Assembly (NCBI GenBank): GCA_030609125.1
Contig: JAUWCW010000168.1
Coordinates: 1 to 5,300, forward strand
Reading direction: 5' to 3'
DNA length: 5,300 nucleotides
From: JAUWCW01 sp030609125 [NCBI: Candidatus Rokuibacteriota bacterium]
GTDB lineage: Bacteria > JAUVQV01
A program made the position numbers and the translations under genes. The notes under the pieces are model-generated. The model did no database searches and was not told the DNA's origin. It saw nothing but the letters and a program-made list of their open reading frames with translations. Shown in pieces: positions 1 through 5,277 of this stretch (the first letter of the stretch is position 1; each line of letters begins with the position of its first letter).

Positions 1-582
1 GTCGCCGCCTTTGCCCTTCACGGGGGGGGGAGGATCGGAGCGGCGCCCCACCTCCTCTACAACGCCGGGCGGATCGTGACGTACACCTTCATCGGCGCCC
101 TCATGGGCCTGGGCGGATCGTTCGTAAACACCGCCGGCGCCCTCGCCGGGGTACAGAGCGCCGTGCCGATAGTCGCCGGCGCGGCGATGGTGATGATGGG
201 GCTGGACATCACCGGCGCTTTTTCTTTCACGAAAAGAATCGAAGGCGGGGGGGCGGCCTTTTTCAGGGCGGCGGCCCCGATCCTCGAAAGCAGCTCGCCC
301 CTGAAGTTCTTTCCCCTCGGCCTCGTTCTCGGTTTTCTCCCCTGCGGTCTCTCCTACTCCATCTTCATCGGGGCGGCGGCGACGGGAGACATGCTCCGGG
401 GATTTCTCTTTGCCTTCAGCTTCGGGATAGCCACGGTTCCCGCTCTCCTGCTCTTCGGCGCCCTCATGAACATCATCAGCTCCCGGGCCCGGGGGGTGAT
501 CTACCGTCTTGGCGGTGTCGCCGTCATCGCCACCGGTCTTCTCTTCATCAAGCGGGGGATCGCCTCCTATGCGGCCCTGTAG
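1..582 (+). CDS. TauE/SafE-type (DsbD_2-like) membrane protein, 5' end missing
   Basis: Integral inner-membrane protein. The frame is open from base 1 and 193 residues are visible. A GTG at 76 could be taken as a start, but the residues before it (HLLYNAGRI, then VTYTF) are a conserved signature of this family. The gene therefore begins left of the window, and the usual N-terminal Met-Cys-Gly-Gly segment is probably what is missing. About five hydrophobic segments are visible. The second half carries the family's LPCG motif (visible residues 113-116) in a GFLPCGLSYS context, followed by a Gly/Pro-rich segment (FGIATVPALLLFG). Family members often sit in cbb3 oxidase maturation clusters and are annotated as sulfite exporter or UreH-like, but their substrate is not settled; transport of copper or of reducing equivalents is plausible here. 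The stop codon lies inside the start of ccoI (14-bp overlap), which implies coupled translation. A G9 tract lies at 22-30. Family call confident; function inferred. Confidence 0.88.
   Translation, partial: VAAFALHGGGRIGAAPHLLYNAGRIVTYTFIGALMGLGGSFVNTAGALAGVQSAVPIVAGAAMVMMGLDITGAFSFTKRIEGGGAAFFRAAAPILESSSPLKFFPLGLVLGFLPCGLSYSIFIGAAATGDMLRGFLFAFSFGIATVPALLLFGALMNIISSRARGVIYRLGGVAVIATGLLFIKRGIASYAAL
22..30 (+). repeat. G9 homopolymer inside the TauE-like gene
   Basis: Nine consecutive G encode three Gly codons just before the conserved HLLYN segment. The reading frame is intact at this length. Such a tract is prone to slippage in replication and to miscounting in sequencing. Confidence 0.6.
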
Positions 583-3010
583 CCACTGTCTTCTCCCCTG
601 CGGCGAGTCCGATTCCGTTGCCGACGAGTCCGGCAGGGTCTTCTGCTGCGAGGGCTGCCGCACCGTCTACGGCTTCATCAGCGGTGAAGGGCTGGAGGAC
701 TTTTACCGCAGGAGGCGGTGGGACCCCCTCGACTCGGAACGCGCGGCGCCGCCGAAGAGGGTGGAGACGGCGCCGTTCGAGGAGCTCGTCCGACGCAGCG
801 GCGAAGAGGCGGAGATGGACGTCTACATCGACGGCATCCGGTGCGCATCCTGCGTCTGGCTGGTGGAGAAGGTCCTCTCCCGGACTCCCGGGGTCTCGTA
901 CGCCCGCGTCAACTACGCCACCCACAAGGCCCGCGTCAGGTGGGATGCGCGAGCCGTCTCTCTCGAGAAGGTCCTCGCGCGCATCTATTCCACCGGCTAC
1001 GCACCCAAGCCCTACACCGAAAGCGAGCAGGTTCTCGCCCGCAAGGCCGAGACCAGGGAGCTGCTGGTGCGCTTCGGCACCGCCGCTTTTCTCTCCTGTC
1101 AGCTCATGATCTACAGCGTCGCCCTCTATGCCGGCTACTTCCAGGGGATGGACCCCGGCGTGCGCCGGCTCCTGCAGATCATCGCCATGGGTCTGACGGT
1201 TCCCGTGGTCTTCTATGCCGGTCTGCCCTTCCTGCGGAGCACCCTGGCCGGACTGAGACGGTTTCGCTTCACCATGGACGCCCTCATCGTCGTCGGCTCG
1301 GGGTCGGCATTCTTTTACAGCCTCTACGGCATGGCCACGGGCGGCGAGGTCTATTTCGACACCGCCGCCATGATCATAACTCTCGTCCTGCTCGGACGAT
1401 ACCTGGAATCACAGGCGAAGGGGAGGGCTTCGGAGACGCTGGAGCGGCTGGCCGAGCTCTCACCGAAGAAGGCGACGCGCGTTCTCCTCGACGACAGCCG
1501 CGGTATCACCGCCAGGGAAGCGATCGACGCCTCCGCCCTCGGACCCGGCGATTTCGTGGAGGTTAAGCCGGGCGAGAAGTTTCCCGCCGACGGCGTGGTC
1601 CTCTCAGGCGAGAGCTCAGCCGACGAGTCGTTCATCACGGGCGAATCGAGACCGGTGCCGAAGTCCCCCGGCCGGCAGGTGATCGGGGGGAGCATCAACC
1701 GCTTCGGGTCCCTCGTCTTCGAGGTGGGCGCAACGGGCAGGGACACGGTCCTGGCCCGGATCGTTCAGTCCGTCGAAGACGCCCAGGCCTCGAGACCCGC
1801 GATCCAGGGACTGGCGGACCGGATCGTCGGGATCTTCGTCCCCGCGATCCTTCTCCTGGCCGCCGCGACGGTGGCGCTGCATCTGCAGGCGGGATCCGGC
1901 GGCGCCACGGCGGTCATGACCGGAATCTCCGTGCTGGTGATATCCTGCCCCTGCAGCCTGGGGCTCGCCACCCCCCTGGCAGTGCTCGTCTTCACCGGGA
2001 AGGCATCCGCCCGCGGCCTGCTCGTCAAGAGCGGGCAGACCGTCGAGTCAGCCTCCTTGGCCGACCATGTCATATTCGACAAGACGGGGACCCTGACGCA
2101 GGGTTCTCTTGCCCTGCGGAACGTCACAGCACTGGATTCATCCATGGACGAGGCGGAGGCCCTCAGAACAGCGGCCTCTGTCGAATCCCGCTCGGAGCAC
2201 GGTCTCGGCGCGGCCATCGTCGAGGCGGGGGGGGGTGGCCCCTTCGACGACGTCTCCGGCTTTTACGCGGTTCCCGGAAGGGGTGTCAAAGGCGTTGTCG
2301 GCGGGCGGCAGGTGTTCGTCGGCAACAGGGCCTTTATGGAGGCGAGCGGCCTCGACCCGGCGGATGGCGGCAAGGGAGCCGAACTTATCAGCTCCGCTGA
2401 AGCAAAAGGAGACACCGTGGTCTTCATGGGGTGGGAAGGCGCGGTGCGGGCGCTCTTCGTGATCTCGGACCGTATCCGCGACGACGCCGGCGACGCCGTG
2501 GAGCTGTTGAAAGGGGCTGGCATCAGCGTCTCCCTCGTCAGCGGCGACCACCGGGAGGCCACCGCCTCCGCCGCCGGCCGGACGGGTATCGAAAACTTCG
2601 AGGCCGAGGCAAGCCCGGAACGGAAGAGGCAGATCGTTGCCGAACTGCAGGAGAAAGGACATAAGGTCATCATGGTAGGTGACGGCATCAACGACGCCCC
2701 GGCCCTGACCGAAGCCGTCGTCGGAGTCGCCGTCGGCAGGGGGACGGACATCGCCATGGAAAGCGGCGACGTCGTGCTCACACGGAACGATCTCAGGCTG
2801 GTTCCCTGGCTGGTCGCTATCTCACGCGGGACCCTCAGGGTCATCCGCCAGAATATCTTCTGGTCCTTCTTCTACAACGCCACGGCCATACCCCTGGCCG
2901 TCATCGGCATCCTGCACCCCATCGTTGCCGCCGCAGCCATGGCCGCCAGCTCTTTGTTCGTCGTCTCGAATTCGCTGAGGATCAGGAGCCTCGGCGCCGA
3001 CCGGGAGTGA
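569..3010 (+). CDS. ccoI: CcoI/FixI copper-transporting P1B-type ATPase
   Basis: Inner-membrane Cu(I) ATPase (813 residues) that supplies copper for assembly of the heme-copper centre of cbb3 cytochrome oxidase. The ATG at 569 is preferred over an upstream TTG at 509 because the protein then begins MRPCSHCLLPC, the Cys-rich metal-binding N-terminus typical of CcoI (Cys 4, 7, 11, 26, 27, 30). Next comes an HMA domain with CASC (92-95). About eight membrane helices follow: four at roughly 165-280, two at 420-475 (the sixth with CPC, 460-462) and two at 763-801. Actuator TGES is at 357-360, the phosphorylation motif DKTGT starts at Asp504, and the hinge GDGINDAP is at 704-711. Tyr769-Asn770 and Met791 with Ser794-Ser795 match the Cu(I)-type (P1B-1) signature. 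Oddity: the nucleotide-domain motif, usually Ser-Glu/x-His-Pro, reads SEHG (542-545). A purine-rich stretch at 551-559 may be its ribosome binding site. It overlaps the TauE-like gene by 14 bp and precedes ccoS by 5 bp. Confidence 0.96.
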   Translation: MRPCSHCLLPCGESDSVADESGRVFCCEGCRTVYGFISGEGLEDFYRRRRWDPLDSERAAPPKRVETAPFEELVRRSGEEAEMDVYIDGIRCASCVWLVEKVLSRTPGVSYARVNYATHKARVRWDARAVSLEKVLARIYSTGYAPKPYTESEQVLARKAETRELLVRFGTAAFLSCQLMIYSVALYAGYFQGMDPGVRRLLQIIAMGLTVPVVFYAGLPFLRSTLAGLRRFRFTMDALIVVGSGSAFFYSLYGMATGGEVYFDTAAMIITLVLLGRYLESQAKGRASETLERLAELSPKKATRVLLDDSRGITAREAIDASALGPGDFVEVKPGEKFPADGVVLSGESSADESFITGESRPVPKSPGRQVIGGSINRFGSLVFEVGATGRDTVLARIVQSVEDAQASRPAIQGLADRIVGIFVPAILLLAAATVALHLQAGSGGATAVMTGISVLVISCPCSLGLATPLAVLVFTGKASARGLLVKSGQTVESASLADHVIFDKTGTLTQGSLALRNVTALDSSMDEAEALRTAASVESRSEHGLGAAIVEAGGGGPFDDVSGFYAVPGRGVKGVVGGRQVFVGNRAFMEASGLDPADGGKGAELISSAEAKGDTVVFMGWEGAVRALFVISDRIRDDAGDAVELLKGAGISVSLVSGDHREATASAAGRTGIENFEAEASPERKRQIVAELQEKGHKVIMVGDGINDAPALTEAVVGVAVGRGTDIAMESGDVVLTRNDLRLVPWLVAISRGTLRVIRQNIFWSFFYNATAIPLAVIGILHPIVAAAAMAASSLFVVSNSLRIRSLGADRE
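2227..2235 (+). repeat. G9 homopolymer inside ccoI
   Basis: Nine G followed by TGGC encode Gly554-557, in a loop of the nucleotide-binding domain shortly after the SEHG motif. The frame is open at this length; a one-base change would truncate the ATPase before its hinge motif and last two helices. Another G9 lies at 22-30 in the preceding gene. Confidence 0.6.
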
Positions 3011-3015
3011 GGGAG

Positions 3016-3171
3016 ATGCGGACGATCCCCATGTTGATCATGCTCTCCATCTGCCTCGGCGTGGCGGCGTGGCTCTTTTTCCTCTGGTCCGTCAAGAGCG
3101 GCCAGTACGACGACATCGAAGGTCCGAAACACCGGATGCTGGAGGACGAGGAAGAAGAAGAGGATTCGTAG
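3016..3171 (+). CDS. ccoS: CcoS/FixS cbb3 oxidase maturation protein
   Basis: Small inner-membrane protein (51 residues) needed for cofactor insertion into, and activity of, cbb3-type cytochrome oxidase in organisms where it has been studied. It begins at ATG 3016, 5 bp after the ccoI stop; GGGAG at 3003-3007, overlapping the end of ccoI, is a well-spaced ribosome binding site. The sequence shows one N-terminal membrane helix (about residues 4-24, MLIMLSICLGVAAWLFFLW) followed by the hallmark SGQYDD-x-EGP segment (residues 29-37) that defines the family. It ends in a short, very acidic tail (DEEEEED, residues 44-50). Length is normal for the family. The gene is easily missed because of its size, but position directly after ccoI and the motif make the call firm. 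It ends the plus-strand operon, facing the convergent minus-strand genes. Confidence 0.93.
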   Translation: MRTIPMLIMLSICLGVAAWLFFLWSVKSGQYDDIEGPKHRMLEDEEEEEDS

Positions 3172-3214
3172 GCCTTTCGCTTGTCATCCCGAGGAGAGAA
3201 TCGGCGAAGGAGCC
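3171..3214. other. Convergent intergenic hairpin, possible terminator or palindromic repeat
   Basis: The 50 bp between ccoS and the convergent DUF6515-like gene contain an imperfect inverted repeat: GGCCTTTCGC (3171-3180) pairs with GCGAAGGAGCC (3204-3214), allowing one bulged A and one G-T pair. A smaller palindrome, CCGA/TCGG (3189-3192 and 3201-3204), lies within. There is no T-run on either side, so it is not a classic intrinsic terminator, though a convergent junction is where a two-way terminator would be expected. The stretch starting GTCATCCCGAG (3183-3193) also recalls short dispersed palindromic repeats found between genes in many bacterial genomes. Its role is undecided. Confidence 0.35.
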
Positions 3215-3221
3215 GGCCTGG

Positions 3222-3995
3222 CTACGTTCCGACCACCATGTAGACGAGAAGACCCTCGAGAAAAACCGGCTCGAACTGCACCCCCCCGTACTCGTAGGTG
3301 ACGCTCTCGTGCCGGGGGTCGCGCATTTCGTTGTAGCCGTCCGGGAGGTAGCCGACCACCACGCCCGGAGGCGGTATCACGACCCTGTATTTCCCCTCCT
3401 CCTCGAGGTAGAAGGAGCCGAAATAGTAAAAGTAGGTCTTCCCCTCGTAGTCCGACATTCCATGGCCGTCGGGGAGGCTGTCAATGAGCGCCCCTGCGGG
3501 GGCGGTCACTACGACGTGGGTGTTCGCCGCCGAGCGGTAGTAGATGCCGCTGAAGTACTGATAGCTCCTGCCGTCGACTTCCACCGCCACCGCTCCGGCG
3601 GGAAGCTGGGTGGTGGATGTTCCCGGCTTCCGGTAGAAGAAGCCCCGCGGGGCGCGGGCAGCCGCCTGGCTCGAGGACCTGATGGCCTCCTGGGACTCGA
3701 GGTAGGCCTCGACATCCGCTTCTTTTTGCTGGCCTATCTCTTCGCGGCGCTTCTCACGGGCCGGTTCCCTTCTCGCTTCCTCTTCGGCCTCGATCCTGTC
3801 CTGCTGCAGCCGCCTCTCCTCGTATCGTTCGTATCCCGGCGTGTAGTAGTAGCGGTCACGGCTGAGGCGGCCGGACCGTATGCTGCCGCGGTGTCTGCCA
3901 AAGACATCCGCCGGGATGAGAAGAAGGCAGGCAAGAATGGCGCACAGGGACGACAGGGCCGCGGCCTTCCAAGTGTATTTCGCTTTCTTTCCCAT
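3222..3995 (-). CDS. DUF6515-like exported protein with three tandem repeats
   Basis: Protein of 257 residues, no known biochemical function. The start MGKKAKYTW (3995) is chosen over the longer open frame to 4124: the added residues would overlap the upstream gene and lack secretion features, whereas this start has a G-rich ribosome binding site and is followed by a basic N-terminus and a hydrophobic stretch (about 10-28), a signal peptide or membrane anchor. Residues 55-105 are rich in Glu, Arg and Gln and probably helical, perhaps a coiled coil. The C-terminal half holds three related units starting LPAG (131), LPDG (174) and LPDG (217), each about 43 residues. The first two have a Tyr-rich core (YQYFSGIYY, YFYYFGSFY), then a Val-rich strand and a Pro-Gly turn; the third is more divergent. 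LP-x-G, Tyr-rich and Pro-x-Gly features match my memory of DUF6515 proteins. It is the second gene of an operon, 20 bp after the DUF2092 gene. An envelope or surface role is inferred. Family call fairly confident. Confidence 0.82.
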   Translation of the reverse strand: MGKKAKYTWKAAALSSLCAILACLLLIPADVFGRHRGSIRSGRLSRDRYYYTPGYERYEERRLQQDRIEAEEEARREPAREKRREEIGQQKEADVEAYLESQEAIRSSSQAAARAPRGFFYRKPGTSTTQLPAGAVAVEVDGRSYQYFSGIYYRSAANTHVVVTAPAGALIDSLPDGHGMSDYEGKTYFYYFGSFYLEEEGKYRVVIPPPGVVVGYLPDGYNEMRDPRHESVTYEYGGVQFEPVFLEGLLVYMVVGT

Positions 3996-4002
3996 GATCT
4001 TA

Positions 4003-4010
4003 CCCCCCCC
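4003..4010 (-). promoter_or_regulatory. G8 tract serving as ribosome binding site of the DUF6515-like gene
   Basis: On the minus strand, eight G preceded by CA lie 7 bases before the ATG at 3995. This is the only Shine-Dalgarno-like sequence there and sits in the 20-bp gap after the DUF2092 stop. Changes in tract length would alter spacing and strength, not reading frame. It supports the short start. Confidence 0.5.
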
Positions 4011-4015
4011 TGCAC

Positions 4016-4792
4016 TTACTGTGCTCCGCCTGCCGTGCCGGAAGGCAGGAACTTGATCTTCTGTGAGCCTTTGGGCGGGTCGAAGGTGAACAGGTGATCG
4101 GAAAGCCGCGGAGAGAAGTCCCATTTTGAGATTGAGGCTGTAAACTGCGGCGACTGGGGGTCGTCCTTGAAGGTGATCACTATCTTCCGAAGCAGCGGCC
4201 GCGTCCCGTCTTCCACCCAGACCTGCCAGTCGAGATGGTCATGGCTGTACACCAGGTGATGGGAGGGGATGCCGTCGATGGTGTGAAGCCCCGCGTAGTA
4301 GCCGGTGGTCATCCTGTCTTCCACGGCCGCGTAAAAGTCGCTGTAGAGGAGGTCCGACAGGGGCGGCACGAAACCCAGATCGTCCTGCAGTTTGTCGATC
4401 AGCTCGTCAATCCGGGAGGGAGCCTCCCAGGTGGCGTAGACGTTGCCGTTCGGCTGGTAGAGAACAAAATCCTTGCCGTTGTAGAAAGTCCGGTTTGAGC
4501 GGACGTCACCGTTGTACGATGTCCACACCCGGTCCGGCCTGGCCACCGCGGCGGTGAAGTCCGCGGAATACTGGATCTTCTGGCCCGAGGGCAGTATTTC
4601 ATCGTAGGTTATTTCCGCCTCGAAGACGAACTCGCCGGCCTCCTTCAGGTAGTCGCTCATGCCCCGGAATATCCTGTCGACCCGCGGATCCACCCCGGGC
4701 TGATGACCCGCCCGGACACCCGGCACGCTCCCCGCCAGAAGGCCGCAAAGAACCAATGGTACCGCCAAGAGCCTTTTCATGGACGATGACAT
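4016..4792 (-). CDS. DUF2092 family secreted protein
   Basis: Predicted periplasmic protein (258 residues) of the DUF2092 family, whose function is unknown; these proteins are thought to resemble the lipoprotein-carrier (LolA/LolB) fold. Residues 1-28 form a signal peptide (MKRLLAVPLVLCGLLAG core) with a plausible cleavage after Val-Arg-Ala (26-28). Family features in order: RIFRGMSDYLKEAGEFVFEAE (about 40-60), GQKIQYSADF (70-79), ARPDRVW (84-90), TFYNGKDFVLYQPNGNVYA (102-120), PPLSDLLYSD (143-152), GIPSHHLVY (174-182), DWQVWVEDG (188-196), PLLRKIVITFK (199-209) and a C-terminal FTFDPPKGSQKIKF (235-248). Length is normal and no region is missing. ATG 4792 is chosen because AAGGAG lies exactly 6 bases upstream; ATGs at 4813 and 4780 are alternatives, the first lacking a good ribosome binding site. 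First gene of a two-gene operon with the DUF6515-like gene 20 bp downstream, suggesting a joint envelope role. Family confident, function unknown. Confidence 0.9.
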   Translation of the reverse strand: MSSSMKRLLAVPLVLCGLLAGSVPGVRAGHQPGVDPRVDRIFRGMSDYLKEAGEFVFEAEITYDEILPSGQKIQYSADFTAAVARPDRVWTSYNGDVRSNRTFYNGKDFVLYQPNGNVYATWEAPSRIDELIDKLQDDLGFVPPLSDLLYSDFYAAVEDRMTTGYYAGLHTIDGIPSHHLVYSHDHLDWQVWVEDGTRPLLRKIVITFKDDPQSPQFTASISKWDFSPRLSDHLFTFDPPKGSQKIKFLPSGTAGGAQ

Positions 4793-4798
4793 GACTTT

Positions 4799-4804
4799 CT
4801 CCTT
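4799..4804 (-). promoter_or_regulatory. Ribosome binding site deciding the DUF2092 start
   Basis: The minus strand reads AAGGAG with a 6-base spacer before ATG 4792. The longer ATG at 4813 would place this site inside the coding region, and the ATG at 4780 is 18 bases away, so 4792 is the best start. Confidence 0.7.
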
Positions 4805-4836
4805 CCTCTCCATCGGTGCTTTTCAGCCCTGCGCCC

Positions 4837-4865
4837 GGAAACCGACGCCGTTCTAACCAGTTTCC
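4837..4865 (-). promoter_or_regulatory. Hairpin in the leader of the DUF2092 operon
   Basis: On the minus strand GGAAACTGG (4865-4857) pairs with TCGGTTTCC (4845-4837) across an 11-base loop: nine pairs, two of them G-U. On the plus strand the same positions give two mismatches, so an RNA of the minus strand is favoured. It begins 18 bases after the pseudogene stop and ends 44 bases before the DUF2092 ATG. No U-run follows, so it is a weak candidate terminator for the pseudogene; a leader structure or a binding site for a regulator at GGAAAC/GTTTCC is equally possible. I see no convincing -10/-35 pair in 4793-4883. Confidence 0.4.
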
Positions 4866-4883
4866 ATCTTCCTGCGGCAGGCG

Positions 4884-5259
4884 TCAATCCTCCAGAATCT
4901 TCTGGCCGATAAGGTTCTCTCCCCTGGCCAGCTTTCTCCCGAAATCCTCGGCCACCTTGAAGTGACCGTCATTGGGCCCGGATGTCATGGGCATCCTGAT
5001 CGGAGCATCGACTCCGCCCATCCACTTCATGCCGAGAAACCGTGCCGTCCCGTCCAGGGCGGTCTGCAGAAAATTCGAGCTGTTCATCACGTTCAGTCCC
5101 GAGTGGGTCGACACGAGAGCCAGCCCTTTCCCTCCAAGTCCGAGGAAAAATCGGGGGTTATGGTGTCGGACCAGCGGTCGATGAAGGTCTTCATCTTTCC
5201 CGAGAGCTGGTACCAGTTCCCCCCCTGTCCGGACTTCCGTAAACCGCGAGTATCTACAT
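4884..5259 (-). pseudogene. Decayed flavodoxin-family / NADPH-dependent FMN reductase gene
   Basis: Remnant of a soluble FMN-binding oxidoreductase (FMN_red/flavodoxin-like), spread over all three minus frames. Frame one (from ATG 5259): Met, TAG stop, then ILAVYGSPDRGG, the phosphate-binding loop that opens these proteins (normally M-K-I-L-x-x-x-GSP-R-x-GGN). Frame two (from about 5218): NWYQLSGKMKTFIDRWSD, then DLEGKG, normally found some 60 residues further on after a GSPVY strand. Frame three (from about 5131): LALVSTHSG, then NVMNSSNFLQTALDGTARFLGMKW and a normal C-terminus to the TGA at 4884. Lesions: amber codon 2 (5254-5256); loss of roughly 55-65 residues between the two N-terminal motifs, where many relatives carry a Cys-containing segment; and two frame breaks, each reversible by one added base, at a G7 run (5219-5225) and at a GGG near 5131-5133. 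About 125 codons remain against roughly 185-210 in the family. The ribosome binding site (AGGAGGT, 5271-5265) is still excellent. The homology call is strong; part of the damage could be sequencing or assembly error. Confidence 0.82.
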
Positions 5260-5277
5260 GACCCACCTCCTGGGTCA
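5259..5277 (-). promoter_or_regulatory. Inverted repeat framing the pseudogene ribosome binding site
   Basis: The minus strand reads TGACCC, AGGAGGT, GGGTCA (5277-5259): a perfect 6-bp inverted repeat whose 7-base loop is the Shine-Dalgarno sequence and whose last base is the A of the ATG. As RNA this could hold the ribosome site in a hairpin loop; as DNA it could be an operator for a dimeric repressor. The bases from 5278 to 5300 show no gene. Confidence 0.45.

Noticed and set aside
76-78. GTG as the true start of the TauE-like gene
   Set aside because: The frame is open to base 1 and the preceding HLLYNAGRI segment is conserved in the family, so the gene is cut by the window edge.
509-568. 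Upstream TTG start giving ccoI 20 extra residues
   Set aside because: The extension is Ser/Pro-rich, unlike CcoI N-termini, and lies wholly in the TauE-like gene; MRPCSHC at 569 matches the family start.
3069-4097. Open frame of 342 codons on the plus strand opposite the DUF6515-like gene
   Set aside because: It overlaps ccoS and lies antisense to a gene with a signal segment and clear repeats. Its product is low-complexity Arg/Val/Leu-rich with no recognisable motif; a typical GC-rich shadow frame.
3996-4124. N-terminal extension of the DUF6515-like protein to 4124
   Set aside because: It overlaps the end of the DUF2092 gene by over 100 bases and would bury the hydrophobic secretion segment behind 43 unrelated residues.
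4870-4882. CCTG/CAGG mini-palindrome just after the pseudogene stop as a terminator
   Set aside because: Only four pairs with a three-base loop and no T-run; too weak to support.
5254-5256. TAG at codon 2 of the flavoprotein remnant as a recoded (pyrrolysine) codon
   Set aside because: TAG is an ordinary stop in this window (TauE-like gene, ccoS, DUF6515-like gene), and the same remnant has further frame breaks and a deletion, so decay or error is simpler.
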